A stretch of DNA of 64,000 bases from Streptomyces sp. PKU-EA00015 (GTDB taxonomy: Bacteria; Actinomycetota; Actinomycetes; Streptomycetales; Streptomycetaceae). The stretch lies in assembly GCF_013387495.1 (NCBI RefSeq), contig NZ_JABZEE010000008.1:124001-188000 (forward strand). The letters run 5' to 3'. Under the pieces are notes generated by a model, which saw only the letters and a program-made list of their open reading frames with translations, ran no database searches and had not been told where the DNA came from. Below are positions 45,044 to 57,113 of the stretch, in pieces (the first letter of the stretch is position 1; the number at the start of each line of letters is the position of its first letter). Both the position numbers and the translations under genes were made by a program.

Positions 45044-46705
45044 ATGTCCGAGATGAACGCAGAACGTCCTACGAGGCTCCACCAGATGTCGCCATGGGTC
45101 GCTCTCGGCAAGCACCGCGAGCAGCTGGGCGACACCCACCTGCGGGAGCTCTTCGCCGCCGACGCGGGGCGCGGCAGCGGGTACACCCTCCAGGTCGGTG
45201 ATCTGTACCTCGACTACTCCAAGCACCTCGTGACCGACGAGACGCTGGCGCTGCTGCGCGAGCTGGCCGGGGCCACCGGAGTGTTCGAGCTGCGCGACGC
45301 CATGTTCCGCGGCGAGAAGATCAACACCACCGAGGACCGCGCGGTCCTGCACACCGCGCTGCGCGCCCCGCGCGACGCCGTCATCGAGGTCGACGGCGAG
45401 AACGTGGTCCCCGCCGTGCACGCCGTGCTCGACAAGATGGCCGCCTTCTCCGACCGCATCCGCTCCGGCGAGTGGACCGGCCACACCGGAAAGCGCATCC
45501 GGAACGTGGTCAACATCGGCATCGGCGGCTCCGACCTCGGTCCCGCGATGGCGTACGAGGCGCTTCGCTCCTACACGGCACGCGACCTGACGTTCCGTTT
45601 CGTCTCCAACGTCGACGGGGCCGACCTCCACGAGGCCGTGCGCGACCTCGACCCGGCCGAGACGCTGTTCATCGTCGCGTCCAAGACCTTCACCACGATC
45701 GAGACCATCACCAACGCCACCTCCGCGCGCAACTGGCTGCTCACCGAGCTGGGGGCCGGCCAGGAGGCCGTCGCCGAGCACTTCGTCGCCCTGTCGACGA
45801 ACGCGGAGAAGGTCGCCGACTTCGGTATCGACACGGCCAACATGTTCGAGTTCTGGGACTGGGTCGGCGGCCGCTACTCGTACGACTCCGCCATCGGTCT
45901 CTCGCTCATGATCGCCATCGGCCCGGACCGCTTCCGGGAGATGCTGGACGGCTTCCGCCTCGTCGACGAGCACTTCCGCACCGCCCCCGCCGAGGCCAAC
46001 GCGCCGCTGCTGCTCGGCCTGTTGGGCGTCTGGTACGGGGCGTTCTTCGACGCCCAGTCGCACGCGGTACTGCCGTACTCGCACTACCTGTCCAAGTTCA
46101 CCGCGTACCTCCAGCAGCTGGACATGGAGTCCAACGGCAAGTCCGTCGACCGCGACGGCAACCCCGTCGACTGGCAGACCGGCCCCGTCGTCTGGGGCAC
46201 GCCCGGCACCAACGGCCAGCACGCCTACTACCAGTTGATCCACCAGGGCACGAAGGTCATCCCGGCGGACTTCATCGGCTTCGCCCAGCCCGTCGGCGAC
46301 CTGCAGCCCGGTCTGGTCGCGCAGCACGACCTGCTGATGGCCAACTTCTTCGCGCAGACGCAGGCCCTGGCATTCGGCAAGACGCCCGAGGAAGTGCGGG
46401 CGGAGGGTGTCCCGGAGGAGCTGGTGCCGCACAAGACCTTCCGCGGCAACCACCCGACCACCACGATCCTCGCGGACGAGCTGACCCCCTCCGTGCTGGG
46501 CCAGCTCATCGCGCTGTACGAGCACAAGGTCTTCGTCCAGGGCGCCGTCTGGAACATCGACTCCTTCGACCAGTGGGGCGTCGAGCTCGGCAAGGTCCTC
46601 GCCAAGAAGATCGAGCCCGTCCTGACGGAGGGCAGGGGCGGCGAACAGCTCGACAGCTCGACCGCAACGCTGGCCGCCCGTTACCGGGCAGTGCGCGGCC
46701 GCTGA
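45044..46705 (+). CDS. pgi: Glucose-6-phosphate isomerase
   Basis: A 553-residue enzyme that interconverts glucose 6-phosphate and fructose 6-phosphate, linking glycolysis to the pentose phosphate genes nearby. Sugar-phosphate-binding motifs are [18 protein letters not shown] and [18 protein letters not shown]. Further signatures are [55 protein letters not shown] and [14 protein letters not shown]. Length is normal for the family. I place the start at ATG 45044 (AGAAG upstream); ATG 45053 is three codons later and equally possible. Confidence 0.96.
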   Translation: MSEMNAERPTRLHQMSPWVALGKHREQLGDTHLRELFAADAGRGSGYTLQVGDLYLDYSKHLVTDETLALLRELAGATGVFELRDAMFRGEKINTTEDRAVLHTALRAPRDAVIEVDGENVVPAVHAVLDKMAAFSDRIRSGEWTGHTGKRIRNVVNIGIGGSDLGPAMAYEALRSYTARDLTFRFVSNVDGADLHEAVRDLDPAETLFIVASKTFTTIETITNATSARNWLLTELGAGQEAVAEHFVALSTNAEKVADFGIDTANMFEFWDWVGGRYSYDSAIGLSLMIAIGPDRFREMLDGFRLVDEHFRTAPAEANAPLLLGLLGVWYGAFFDAQSHAVLPYSHYLSKFTAYLQQLDMESNGKSVDRDGNPVDWQTGPVVWGTPGTNGQHAYYQLIHQGTKVIPADFIGFAQPVGDLQPGLVAQHDLLMANFFAQTQALAFGKTPEEVRAEGVPEELVPHKTFRGNHPTTTILADELTPSVLGQLIALYEHKVFVQGAVWNIDSFDQWGVELGKVLAKKIEPVLTEGRGGEQLDSSTATLAARYRAVRGR

Positions 46706-46727
46706 GCCGATGCGGGGGGAGAACGCG

Positions 46728-47210
46728 GTGCGGCTGCGGCCGCCGGAGAACCGGCTGAACGAACGCGTCGTCGGCTGGTGGCGTACGCAGTGCCTGCTGA
46801 CGACGGCCGTCCCCGTGGCCGTCCTGGCCGTCCTGGGCGCGCTCATCGAGCCCGCACGCGCCTGGCTGTGGGGACCGGCTGCCGCGGTGGCCGTCATCGG
46901 CCTCACCGGCACCGCGTTCCTCCCCGCCTGGTGGTACCGGGTGCATCGCTGGGAGGTCACCGGCGAGGCGGTGTACGTGCGCACGGGCGCCCTGTGGCAG
47001 GAATGGCGGATCGCCCCCATGTCCCGCATCCAGACCGTGGACACGGTCCGCGGGCCGCTCGAGCAGGCGTTCCGGCTCGCCACGGTGACCGTCACGACCG
47101 CCTCCTCCAAAGGGGCGATCAGGATCGAGGGGCTCGACCACGAGCTCGCCGCGGACCTCGCCGAGCGGCTGACCCGGATCACCCAGGCGACGCCCGGGGA
47201 CGCGACATGA
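46728..47210 (+). CDS. PH-domain (bPH2, YdbS-like) membrane protein
   Basis: About 160 residues with two transmembrane helices (TTAVPVAVLAVLGALIEPA, AAAVAVIGLTGTAFLPAWW). They are followed by a bacterial PH-like domain opening YRVHRWEVTGEAVYVRTGAL and holding the signature SRIQTVDTVRGPLEQAFRLA. GTG 46728 is preferred over the ATG at 46710 because GGGGGGAG lies 6 nt before it. It overlaps the next PH-domain gene by 4 nt. Such YdbS/YdbT pairs are membrane proteins of unclear role, linked in some bacteria to resistance against bacteriocins. Confidence 0.85.
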   Translation: MRLRPPENRLNERVVGWWRTQCLLTTAVPVAVLAVLGALIEPARAWLWGPAAAVAVIGLTGTAFLPAWWYRVHRWEVTGEAVYVRTGALWQEWRIAPMSRIQTVDTVRGPLEQAFRLATVTVTTASSKGAIRIEGLDHELAADLAERLTRITQATPGDAT

Positions 47211-48727
47211 GCGAGCCCGGCGGGCCGGACGGCGAGTGGCGCCGGCTGGACGGGCGCACGGTCCTCTTCAGCGCCCTGGTGACGGCGGGCGTCGCCGGCG
47301 GAGCCGGACTGCCCGCCCTGTTCGGCCTGCTGGGCGGCATACCGCTGTGGCAGGCCCTCGGCTGGGTACTGGCCGGCGCCGTCCTGCTCGTCGCCGCCGC
47401 CACCGGCGCCGACTACGTCCGCTGGCGCCGGACCCGCTACCGCGTCGGACCCGAACGCGCCGAGCTCCACACCGGCCTGCTGCTCGTCAAACGACGCACC
47501 CTGGCCCGCGAGCGCATCCGCAGCGTCGACCTCACCGCCGGCGTCCTGCTGCGCGTCCTCGGCCTCGTCCGGGTACGGATAGGCACGGGCGAACAGACCG
47601 GCGGCGGCGAGTCCACGCTGGAACTGGACGCCGTCTCCCGAGCGGAGGCCGAACGGTTGCGCACGCACCTGCTGGCCCGCACCGCCACGCCGGGGGCGGA
47701 CCTCTCGGCCGACGGCGCCCTCGCCGTCCTCGACCCCGCCTGGATCCGGTACGCGCCGCTCTCCTTCGTCGCCCCGCTGCTCGGCGGCGCGGCGGCCGGC
47801 GCCGTGATGCAGGTGAGCGAGTGGTTCGGCGCCCGGGCCGAGGTCATCGACTGGATATGGGGACGCTTCCGGGACACCCCGCTGGTCTGGATGATCGTCG
47901 TTCTCGCCGGTGCGGCGATCGTCACGGGCGTCGTGGGCGCGCTGGGCCTCTGGACCGAGATGTGGTGGAACTACCGTCTGGAGCGCGAACCGGGCGGGAC
48001 CCTGCGCGTGCGGCGGGGCCTGCTCACCGCCCGCTCGACGTCGATCGAGGAACGGCGCCTGCGCGGGGTCGACCTCGTCGAGCCGCTGGGCGTGCGGCTG
48101 GTCGGAGCGGCCCGCCTGGACGCGGTGGCCACCGGGCTCGTCAAGGACGGCGAGGACGAACACGCCGACCGCCGGACCCTGCTGCCGGCAGTGCCGCGGG
48201 CGCTCGCGGACGAGGTGGCGGCGCGCGTGCTGCGCGAGCCGGTCGCCCCGACCGCCGCGTCGCCGCTGACACCGCATCCCCGCGCCGCCCGAGGCAGGCG
48301 GCTGCGCTGGGCCCTGACCGGGGCGCTGCTCCCGGCCCTCGTCCTGGTGCTGCTGGGGTGGGGGCTCACGCCGGTGCTGGTGTGGATCGCGGCAGGCTGG
48401 ACGGCGGTGGCGGTCCCGGTGTCGCTGCTGCTTGCCCTCGACGCGTACCGGAGCCTGGGCCACGGCATCGCGGGGGCTTACCTGCTGACCCGTTCGGGCA
48501 CGGTACGGCGCAGCACGGTGGCGCTGCAGAGGTCGGGGGTGATTGGCTGGACGGTCCGGCAGTCCGTCTTCCAGCGTCGCGCGGGCCTGATCACGCTGAC
48601 GGCGACGACTGCGGCGGGCGCGGGGGCGTACGACGTGCGGGACGCCGGGGAGGGGGAGGGGCTGGTCTTCGCGGCGGAGGCGGTGCCGGGGGTGCTGGAG
48701 CCGTTCCTGCGCGGCGGGCCGGGCTGA
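47207..48727 (+). CDS. PH-domain (YdbT-like) membrane protein
   Basis: A 506-residue partner of the preceding gene. It has about six transmembrane segments in three pairs. Each pair is followed by a PH-like repeat: YRVGPERAELHTGLLLVKRRTLARERI, then NYRLEREPGGTLRVRRGLLTARSTSIEERRL, then AYLLTRSGTVRRSTVALQRSGVIG. Each repeat keeps the strand pattern ending in a basic turn and an R-I/V-x-S/T-V/I-D-like edge. ATG 47207 overlaps the previous stop (ATGA), so the two are translated together. No enzyme motif is present. Confidence 0.85.
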   Translation: MSEPGGPDGEWRRLDGRTVLFSALVTAGVAGGAGLPALFGLLGGIPLWQALGWVLAGAVLLVAAATGADYVRWRRTRYRVGPERAELHTGLLLVKRRTLARERIRSVDLTAGVLLRVLGLVRVRIGTGEQTGGGESTLELDAVSRAEAERLRTHLLARTATPGADLSADGALAVLDPAWIRYAPLSFVAPLLGGAAAGAVMQVSEWFGARAEVIDWIWGRFRDTPLVWMIVVLAGAAIVTGVVGALGLWTEMWWNYRLEREPGGTLRVRRGLLTARSTSIEERRLRGVDLVEPLGVRLVGAARLDAVATGLVKDGEDEHADRRTLLPAVPRALADEVAARVLREPVAPTAASPLTPHPRAARGRRLRWALTGALLPALVLVLLGWGLTPVLVWIAAGWTAVAVPVSLLLALDAYRSLGHGIAGAYLLTRSGTVRRSTVALQRSGVIGWTVRQSVFQRRAGLITLTATTAAGAGAYDVRDAGEGEGLVFAAEAVPGVLEPFLRGGPG

Positions 48728-49145
48728 CGGGGGCGCGGTCCGTGTGCCCTGGCGGGACATGCCACGGGGGCGCGGCCCCCATGCCCGGGCGCCTCGAACG
48801 CGGTTGGGGCTGCGTGCCGGGGTCTTGAGAGTGCGGCGCGCTTGCGGGGCTCTGCCCCGGACCCCGCGCCTCAATCGCCGGCGGGGCTGGATGTGTTCCC
48901 GTGGCTCGAACGCGGACGGGGCTGGATGTGCCCTCGTGCCGCGAACGCGGTTGGGGCTGGATGTGTCCTCGTGCCGCGAACGCCGACGGGGCGGGACGTG
49001 TCCCCGTGCCGCGGACGCCGACGGGGCGGGGGCGGGGCAGACGGGCTGGACTGCCGTGCCGCGGCGAATCCAGCCCGTCTGAGGGCGCTCCCACGGCCGC
49101 CAGGCCGTACGGACACCGCGCGAAGCGCGATGCGGGGCCCCGGGG
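48728..49145. other. Convergent intergenic region rich in repeats
   Basis: 418 nt between two convergent genes. It holds GGGGC-TCT-GCCCC and GCGGGG...CCCCGC inverted repeats near 48845-48868, which may terminate both transcripts. The 35-bp tandem array described separately follows. Open frames across it are by-products of the repeat and carry no domain. Confidence 0.6.
48883..49040. repeat. 35-bp tandem repeat array
   Basis: The phrase GGGGCTGGAT (later GGGGCGGGAC) recurs at 48883, 48918, 48953, 48988 and 49023, exactly 35 bp apart. Each unit has the form GGGGCTGGATGTG-TCCTCGTG followed by CCGCGAACGC-GGAC, with a few substitutions that increase rightwards. There is no unique spacer, so it is not a CRISPR array. 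It resembles the short GC-rich intergenic repeats of Streptomyces, expanded in tandem. Confidence 0.85.
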
Positions 49146-49928
49146 CTAGGCCGAGGCCGGTGGGTACAGTGCGCGGGGGAGTTGGGACGCCGCCGCCGCG
49201 TCCAGCAGCCACAGCGTGCGGGCCCTGCCGTACGCTCCCGCCGCCGGCGCCTGGATCTCGCCCGCGCCCGACAGCGCGATCTGGACCGCCTTCGCCTTGT
49301 CCTCGCCCGCCGCGAGCAGCCACACCTCGCGCGCCGCGCGGATCGCGGGGAGCGTGAGCGAGACACGCGTCGGCGGCGGCTTCGGCGCCCCGTGGACGCC
49401 GACGACCGTACGCTCCGTCTCGCGGACCGCCGGCAGTTCCGGGAACAGCGACGCCACGTGCGTGTCGGGGCCCACCCCCAGCATCAGCACGTCGAACGTC
49501 GGCACCGGTCCGTGGTCCTCCGGCCCGGCCGCCGCGGCCAGTTCGGCCGCGTAGGCCGCGGCCGCGGCGTCCACGTCCGAGCCGTTGGGCCCGTCCGACG
49601 CCGGCATGGCGTGCACCCGCGCCGGGTCCACCGGGACCCTGTCCAGCAGGGCCTCACGGGCCTGCGTGACGTTGCGCTCCGGGTCGCCGTCCGGCAGGAA
49701 GCGCTCGTCGCCCCACCACAGGTCGAGCCGCGACCAGTCGATCGCGTCCCGCGCGGGGGCCGAACTCAGCGCGGCCAGGAGTCCGTTGCCGTTGCGGCCG
49801 CCCGTCAGGACCACCGACGCCGAACCGCGGGCGGCCTGGGCGTCCACGATCCTCGTGATCAGCCGGGCCGCCGCGGCCTGCGCCATCAGTTCCTTGTCGC
49901 GGTGCACGACCAGCTGCGGCGCGCTCAC
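49146..49928 (-). CDS. pgl: 6-phosphogluconolactonase
   Basis: A 260-residue DevB-type lactonase that hydrolyses 6-phosphogluconolactone, the second step of the oxidative pentose phosphate pathway. It has the family's LVVHRDKELMAQAAAARL start, VVLTGGRNGNGLLAAL, LDLWWGDERFLPDGDPERN, LMLGVGPDTHVASLFPELP and VSLTLPAIRAAREVWLLAAG. The start is a GTG overlapping the opcA stop by 4 nt. Last gene of the tkt-tal-zwf-opcA-pgl operon, so each product passes to a neighbour-encoded enzyme. Confidence 0.96.
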   Translation of the reverse strand: MSAPQLVVHRDKELMAQAAAARLITRIVDAQAARGSASVVLTGGRNGNGLLAALSSAPARDAIDWSRLDLWWGDERFLPDGDPERNVTQAREALLDRVPVDPARVHAMPASDGPNGSDVDAAAAAYAAELAAAAGPEDHGPVPTFDVLMLGVGPDTHVASLFPELPAVRETERTVVGVHGAPKPPPTRVSLTLPAIRAAREVWLLAAGEDKAKAVQIALSGAGEIQAPAAGAYGRARTLWLLDAAAASQLPRALYPPASA

Positions 49929-50965
49929 TTCGCCGCCGCCTTCTTCGCCGGAGCGGCCTTCTTCGCGGGCGCCTTCTTCTCCGCCGGGGCGGCCTGCTCG
50001 GCCGGGGCGGGCTCGGCCGCCGCAGCCACCTCCGCCACCGGATCGCTCAGCCGGTGTACTCCGTACCGCAGCGCCGACGCGTACGTGTCGTCCGGGTCGA
50101 GCCGCCGCAGTTCCTCCGCGATCAGCTCTGCCGTCTCACGCCGCTTGAGCGCCACCGCGCGGTCGGGCTGGCCGTGGATGGACAGGGTCGCGAGCGACCC
50201 GTCCGGCCGGTCCAGCACGATCGGCCCGCAGCTGGACTCCATCCGGACCGAGGTGAGGCCCGGGCCCGCCGAAAGCGACCGCTTCACCGGGACGTCCAGC
50301 CGGTCCGCGAGCCACATGGCCAGCAGTTCGCAGCTCGGGTTGAACTCCTCGCCCTCCACCTCGACCGACGTCACCTTGCAGGTGACCTGGTCCAGAGCGG
50401 CCGCGAGCATCGAGCGCCACGGCGTGATCCGGGTCCAGGACAGGTCGGTGTCGCCAGGGCTGTACGCCTCGGCGCGGGCGGTGAGCTCGTGCACCGGGTG
50501 CTCGGCCGCGTACGTGTCGGTCACGCGACGCTGCGCCAGCGCGCCCAGCGGGTCGGACGCCGGGTCGGTCGGCGCGTTGACCGGCCACCAGACGACGACG
50601 GGCGCGTCGGGCAGCAGCAGCGGGAGCACCACGGACTGCGCGTGGTCGGTGATCTCCCCGTACAGGCGGAGGATCACCGTCTCGCCGGTGCCGGCGTCGG
50701 CGCCGACGCGGACCTCCGCGTCGAGCCGTGCCTTGGCGCGGTCGCGCGGGGAGCGCGAGACGCGCTTGATGACGACGAGGGTGCGCGAGGGGTGCTCGCG
50801 CGACGCCTCGTTGGCGGCCTTGAGCGCGTCGTAGGCGTTCTCCTCGTCCGTGACGATGACGAGGGTGAGCACCATGCCGACGGCGGGGGTGCCGATCGCG
50901 CGACGACCCTGCACCAACGCCTTGTTGATCTTGCTGGCCGTGGTGTCCGTGAGGTCGATCTTCAT
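49925..50965 (-). CDS. opcA: OpcA, assembly/activator protein for glucose-6-phosphate dehydrogenase
   Basis: A 346-residue protein that in actinobacteria and cyanobacteria promotes oligomerisation and full activity of glucose-6-phosphate dehydrogenase. Family stretches are VLTLVIVTDEENAYDALKAA, LRLYGEITDHAQSVVLPLLLPD, VVWWPVNAP, TDLSWTRITPWRSMLAAAL and PSCELLAMWLADRL. The C-terminal about 40 residues are a low-complexity AEKKAPAKKAAPAKK tail, histone H1-like and absent from the cyanobacterial form I know. Overlaps of 4 nt with both zwf and pgl show tight coupling. Confidence 0.95.
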   Translation of the reverse strand: MKIDLTDTTASKINKALVQGRRAIGTPAVGMVLTLVIVTDEENAYDALKAANEASREHPSRTLVVIKRVSRSPRDRAKARLDAEVRVGADAGTGETVILRLYGEITDHAQSVVLPLLLPDAPVVVWWPVNAPTDPASDPLGALAQRRVTDTYAAEHPVHELTARAEAYSPGDTDLSWTRITPWRSMLAAALDQVTCKVTSVEVEGEEFNPSCELLAMWLADRLDVPVKRSLSAGPGLTSVRMESSCGPIVLDRPDGSLATLSIHGQPDRAVALKRRETAELIAEELRRLDPDDTYASALRYGVHRLSDPVAEVAAAAEPAPAEQAAPAEKKAPAKKAAPAKKAAAK

Positions 50966-52494
50966 GGCCGGCGCCAGCTCCGTCCGTCTCGTGCGAGCAT
51001 CTCGTCCGCCTCGGTGGGCCCCCAGGTACCCGCGGGGTACTGCGCGGGCTTGCCGTTCGTGTCCCAGAACTGCTCGATCGGGTCGAGGATCTTCCAGGAC
51101 AGCTCGACCTCCTCGACCCGCGGGAAGAGGTTGGAGTCGCCGAGCAGGACGTCGAGAATGAGGCGTTCGTACGCCTCGGGGCTGGACTCGGTGAACGACT
51201 CGCCGTAGGCGAAGTCCATCGAGACGTCCCGTACCTCCATGGAGGTGCCGGGCACCTTGGAACCGAAGCGCAGGGTCACGCCCTCGTCCGGCTGGACGCG
51301 GATGACCAGGGCGTTCTGGCCCAGTTCCTCCGTGGCCGTGGAGTCGAACGGGGAGTGCGGGGCGCGCTGGAAGACGACCGCGATCTCGGTCACCCGGCGG
51401 CCCAGCCGCTTGCCGGTGCGCAGGTAGAAGGGGACGCCCGCCCAGCGGCGGTTGTCGATCTCCAGCTTGATCGCGGCGTACGTGTCGGTCTTCGACGCGG
51501 GGTCGATGCCGTCTTCCTGGAGGTAGCCGACGGCCTTCTCGCCGCCCTGCCAGCCGGTCGCGTACTGCGCGCGGACCGTGCTGGCGGCCAGGTCCCGGGG
51601 CAGCTTGACCGCCCCCAGCACCTTGGTCTTCTCGGCCGCGAGCGCGTCCGCGTCGAAGGAGGCGGGCTCCTCCATGGCGGTCAGCGCGAGCAGCTGGAGG
51701 AGGTGGTTCTGGATGACGTCACGGGCGGCGCCGATGCCGTCGTAGTAGCCGGCGCGGCCGCCGATGCCGATGTCCTCGGCCATCGTGATCTGCACGTGGT
51801 CCACGTACGACCGGTTCCATATCGGCTCGAACAGCGTGTTCGCGAACCGCAGCGCCAGGATGTTCTGGACGGTCTCCTTGCCCAGGTAGTGGTCGATCCG
51901 GAAGACCTCGTTGGGCGGGAAGACCTCGTGGACGACCTGGTTGAGCTCCTTGGCGGAGGCCAGGTCGTGACCGAAGGGCTTCTCGATGACCGCGCGGCGC
52001 CAGGAGCCTTCCGTCTGGTCCGCCAGGCCGTGCTTCTTCAGCTGCTGCACGACCTTGGGGAAGAACTTCGGCGGAACGGACAGGTAGAACGCGAAGTTCC
52101 CGCCCGTCCCCTGCACCTTGTCCAGGTCCTCGATGGTCGACTTCAGCTGCTCGAAGGCGTCGTCGTCGTCGAAGGTGCCCTGCACGAAGCGCATGCCCTG
52201 GCTCAGCTGCTGCCAGACCTCCTCACGGAACGGCGTGCGCGCGTGCTGCTTGACCGCGTCGTGGACCTCCTGGGCGAAGTCCTCGTCGGCCCACTCGCGA
52301 CGGGCGAAGCCGATGAGCGAGAAGCCCGGCGGCAGCAGCCCGCGGTTGGCGAGGTCGTAGACGGCGGGCATCAGCTTCTTGCGGGACAGGTCCCCGGTGA
52401 CGCCGAAGATGACCAGACCCGACGGCCCCGCGATACGCGGGAGCCGTCGGTCTGCAGCATCACGGAGCGGGTTGGCTCCGCCAATACCGGACAA
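50962..52494 (-). CDS. zwf: Glucose-6-phosphate dehydrogenase
   Basis: A 510-residue enzyme that oxidises glucose 6-phosphate with NADP+, committing carbon to the pentose phosphate pathway. The cofactor motif is VIFGVTGDLSRKKLMPAVYDL, the active-site signature is RIDHYLGKETVQNILALRFAN, and EKPFGHDL supplies the catalytic lysine region. GYYDGIGAARDVIQNHLLQLL and FYLRTGKRLGRR are further signatures. The start appears to be TTG 52494, with GGAGGG about 10 nt upstream, 6 nt after the tal stop. It overlaps opcA by 4 nt. Confidence 0.97.
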   Translation of the reverse strand: MSGIGGANPLRDAADRRLPRIAGPSGLVIFGVTGDLSRKKLMPAVYDLANRGLLPPGFSLIGFARREWADEDFAQEVHDAVKQHARTPFREEVWQQLSQGMRFVQGTFDDDDAFEQLKSTIEDLDKVQGTGGNFAFYLSVPPKFFPKVVQQLKKHGLADQTEGSWRRAVIEKPFGHDLASAKELNQVVHEVFPPNEVFRIDHYLGKETVQNILALRFANTLFEPIWNRSYVDHVQITMAEDIGIGGRAGYYDGIGAARDVIQNHLLQLLALTAMEEPASFDADALAAEKTKVLGAVKLPRDLAASTVRAQYATGWQGGEKAVGYLQEDGIDPASKTDTYAAIKLEIDNRRWAGVPFYLRTGKRLGRRVTEIAVVFQRAPHSPFDSTATEELGQNALVIRVQPDEGVTLRFGSKVPGTSMEVRDVSMDFAYGESFTESSPEAYERLILDVLLGDSNLFPRVEEVELSWKILDPIEQFWDTNGKPAQYPAGTWGPTEADEMLARDGRSWRRP

Positions 52495-52500
52495 GGTAGG

Positions 52501-53619
52501 TCAGCCCTCCGAGGGTGCGAGGCGCTTGAGCTCGGCCTCGGTCGACTTCAGCAGGTCGTTCCAGGACGCCTCGAACTTGTCGACGCCCTCGTCCTCGAGG
52601 AGCTGGACGACGTCGTCGTAGCCGATGCCCAGCTTCTCGACCGCGTCGAGGTCGGCGCGGGCCTGCTCGTAGGTGCCGCGGACCGTGTCGCCGGTGATCT
52701 GGCCGTGGTCGGCCGTCGCGTCGAGCGTGGCCTCCGGCATGGTGTTGACCGTGCCAGGCGCGACCAGCTCGTCGACGTACAGCGTGTCCTTGTACGCCTT
52801 GTCCTTGACGCCCGTCGAGGCCCACAGCGGACGCTGCTTGTTGGCCTGCGCCTTGTCGAGCGCGGCCCAGCGGTCGCTGCCGAACACCTCCTCGAACGCC
52901 TCGTAGGCGAGGCGGGCGTTGGCCAGCGCGGCCTTGCCGCGGGCCTCCTTGGCCTCGGGGGTGCCCAGGGCGTCCAGGCGCTTGTCGATCTCGGTGTCCA
53001 CGCGGGACACGAAGAACGACGCCACCGAGTGGATCTTGGACAGGTCCAGGCCGCGCTCCTTGGCCTTCTCCAGACCGGCCAGGTAGGCGTCCATGACCTC
53101 GCGGTAACGCTCCAGCGAGAAGATCAGCGTCACGTTCACGCTGATGCCGAGGCCGATGACCTCGGTGATCGCCGGCAGACCCGCCTTGGTGGCCGGGATC
53201 TTGATGAGCGTGTTCGGGCGGTCCACCAGCCACGCCAGCTGCTTGGCCTCGGCCACCGTCGCCTTGGTGTTGTGCGCCAGGCGCGGGTCGACCTCGATGG
53301 AGACCCGGCCGTCCTGGCCGTCGGTCGCGTCGAAGACCGGACGCAGGATGTCCGCCGCGTCGCGCACGTCCGCCGTGGTGATCATGCGGATGGCTTCCTC
53401 GACCGTCACCTTGCGGGCGGCGAGGTCCTCCAGCTGCTGGTCGTAGCCGTGACCCTCCGAGATGGCCTTCTGGAAGATCGACGGGTTGGTGGTGACACCG
53501 ACGACGTGCTGCTGGTCGATCAGCTCGGCGAGGTTGCCGGAGGTGATCCGGGTGCGGGACAGGTCGTCCAGCCAGATCGCCACGCCTTCGTCGGAGAGGC
53601 GCTTGAGTGCGTCTGTCAT
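52501..53619 (-). CDS. tal: Transaldolase
   Basis: A 372-residue transaldolase that moves a dihydroxyacetone unit in the non-oxidative pentose phosphate pathway. The N-terminal signature is [18 protein letters not shown]. The Schiff-base lysine is in [16 protein letters not shown]. Further motifs are [28 protein letters not shown] and [16 protein letters not shown]. The length is that of the actinobacterial class, longer than E. coli TalB. ATG 53619 follows AGGAG by about 12 nt. It lies 34 nt after tkt and 6 nt before zwf. Confidence 0.97.
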   Translation of the reverse strand: MTDALKRLSDEGVAIWLDDLSRTRITSGNLAELIDQQHVVGVTTNPSIFQKAISEGHGYDQQLEDLAARKVTVEEAIRMITTADVRDAADILRPVFDATDGQDGRVSIEVDPRLAHNTKATVAEAKQLAWLVDRPNTLIKIPATKAGLPAITEVIGLGISVNVTLIFSLERYREVMDAYLAGLEKAKERGLDLSKIHSVASFFVSRVDTEIDKRLDALGTPEAKEARGKAALANARLAYEAFEEVFGSDRWAALDKAQANKQRPLWASTGVKDKAYKDTLYVDELVAPGTVNTMPEATLDATADHGQITGDTVRGTYEQARADLDAVEKLGIGYDDVVQLLEDEGVDKFEASWNDLLKSTEAELKRLAPSEG

Positions 53620-53653
53620 GAGAGTTGCATCTCCTACTTGTCGTATACCGGCG

Positions 53654-55741
<2,088 letters not shown>

Positions 55742-56091
55742 CCTGGGTCAGGGCTCCTCTCCACATGTCGAATCCCGGTGACGAGGGGTGCACCGGGCGC
55801 TGCCGAGCCTACCTTCGCAGCAATGCGCCGTTCTGCGAGAGCGCGTCTCACGAGATGGGTCGGACATTGTCAGAGTGCGGGTCCGGCGTGCCGTTCGCCT
55901 GTCGGGCCTGTATACGCGAGGCGTCGGGGACGGGCTCAACACGTGACCACCCCGGCGAAGATCGGCCTGTGGGCAACGTCTAGAGTGGCGTGGTACGCGC
56001 AAGTCTTCACGGGTCTTCACGCCCCCATCGCCCTTCGGACATGGGAGGCCCTCCCGGAGGCTTGCTGGGATTTTCTCTGTCAGGGGTGTGC
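55742..56091. other. Divergent control region between tkt and ctaB
   Basis: 350 nt without a gene. It contains a candidate tkt promoter (55909-55939). Towards ctaB there is a TAGAGT box at 55981-55986 without a good -35, and a short direct repeat GTCTTCACG near 55993-56010. The region is likely to hold both promoters and a long tkt leader. Confidence 0.45.
55909..55939 (-). promoter_or_regulatory. Candidate promoter of the tkt operon
   Basis: On the minus strand: TTGAGC (55939-55934), 19 nt, TATACA (55914-55909). It predicts a leader of about 160 nt before GTG 55741. The -10 box is strong for this genome and the spacer is slightly long. Confidence 0.45.
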
Positions 56092-57039
56092 GTGACGGCC
56101 GTCGAGTCCCGACCCGCAGGGGTCGTCTTGACTCCCAGCCCGGGGGGCCATCGGCCGTTCGGTGCCCGCGTCAAGGCATTCGTGGCGCTGACCAAGCCGC
56201 GGATCATCGAGCTGCTGCTGATCACCACCGTGCCGGTGATGTTCCTGGCCGAGCAGGGAGTGCCGGACCTGTGGCTGGTGCTCGCGACCTGCCTCGGCGG
56301 TTACCTCTCCGCCGGTGGCGCCAACGCGCTCAACATGTACATCGACCGCGACATCGACGCCCTGATGGACCGCACGTCCCAGCGCCCGCTGGTCACCGGC
56401 ATGGTGTCGCCGCGCGAGGGGCTGGTCTTCGGCCTCGCCCTCGCCGTGATCTCCACGCTCTGGTTCGGGCTGCTCGTCAACTGGCTGTCCGCCGCCCTGT
56501 CACTCGGCGCGCTGCTCTTCTACGTCGTCGTCTACACGATGATCCTCAAGCGCCGCACCGCGCAGAACATCGTCTGGGGCGGCATCGCGGGCTGCATGCC
56601 CGTGCTGATCGGCTGGTCCTCCGTGACCGACTCGATGTCGTGGGCCGCCGTCGTCCTCTTCCTCGTCATCTTCTTCTGGACGCCGCCGCACTACTGGCCG
56701 CTGTCGATGAAGGTGAAGGAGGACTACGCCCGCGTCGGCGTCCCGATGCTCCCGGTCGTCGCCGGGAACAAGGTCGTCGCCCGGCAGATCGTCGTCTACA
56801 GCTGGGTGATGGTCGCCGTCTCGCTGCTGCTGACCCCGCTCGGCTACACCGGCTGGTTCTACACGGCCGTGGCGCTGGCGACCGGCGGCTGGTGGCTGTG
56901 GGAGGCCCACGCGCTGCAGAACCGCGCGAAGAGCGGCGCGACGGGCGGCAAGCTCAAGGAGATGCGGCTGTTCCACTGGTCGATCACCTACGTGTCGCTG
57001 CTCTTCGTGGCCGTGGCGGTGGACCCCTTCCTGCGCTAG
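56092..57039 (+). CDS. ctaB: Protoheme IX farnesyltransferase (heme o synthase)
   Basis: A 315-residue UbiA-family prenyltransferase with about nine membrane helices. It adds a farnesyl chain to protoheme IX, giving heme o. The prenyl-diphosphate-binding Asp-rich motif is [20 protein letters not shown]. The family opening [19 protein letters not shown] and the heme-side loop [20 protein letters not shown] are present. GTG 56092 follows CAGGGG; another GTG two codons upstream is possible. With ctaA (heme a synthase), 1.6 kb away and convergent, it supplies heme a to cytochrome c oxidase. Confidence 0.96.
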   Translation: MTAVESRPAGVVLTPSPGGHRPFGARVKAFVALTKPRIIELLLITTVPVMFLAEQGVPDLWLVLATCLGGYLSAGGANALNMYIDRDIDALMDRTSQRPLVTGMVSPREGLVFGLALAVISTLWFGLLVNWLSAALSLGALLFYVVVYTMILKRRTAQNIVWGGIAGCMPVLIGWSSVTDSMSWAAVVLFLVIFFWTPPHYWPLSMKVKEDYARVGVPMLPVVAGNKVVARQIVVYSWVMVAVSLLLTPLGYTGWFYTAVALATGGWWLWEAHALQNRAKSGATGGKLKEMRLFHWSITYVSLLFVAVAVDPFLR

Positions 57040-57113
57040 GGCCTCTCGGCCGCGTCCGCGCGGCGTGGGGCAGACCACGTCGCCCTGCACTCGCCTGGCG
57101 ATCTACCCGCCGG

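Noticed and set aside
48883..49040. CRISPR array
   Set aside because: The 35-bp units are contiguous with no unique spacers, and there are no cas genes.
44987..49366. 1459-codon open frame on the minus strand
   Set aside because: It runs antisense to pgi and both PH-domain genes and through the 35-bp repeats. Composition is Arg/Ala/Gly-rich with no domain, typical of high-GC shadow frames.
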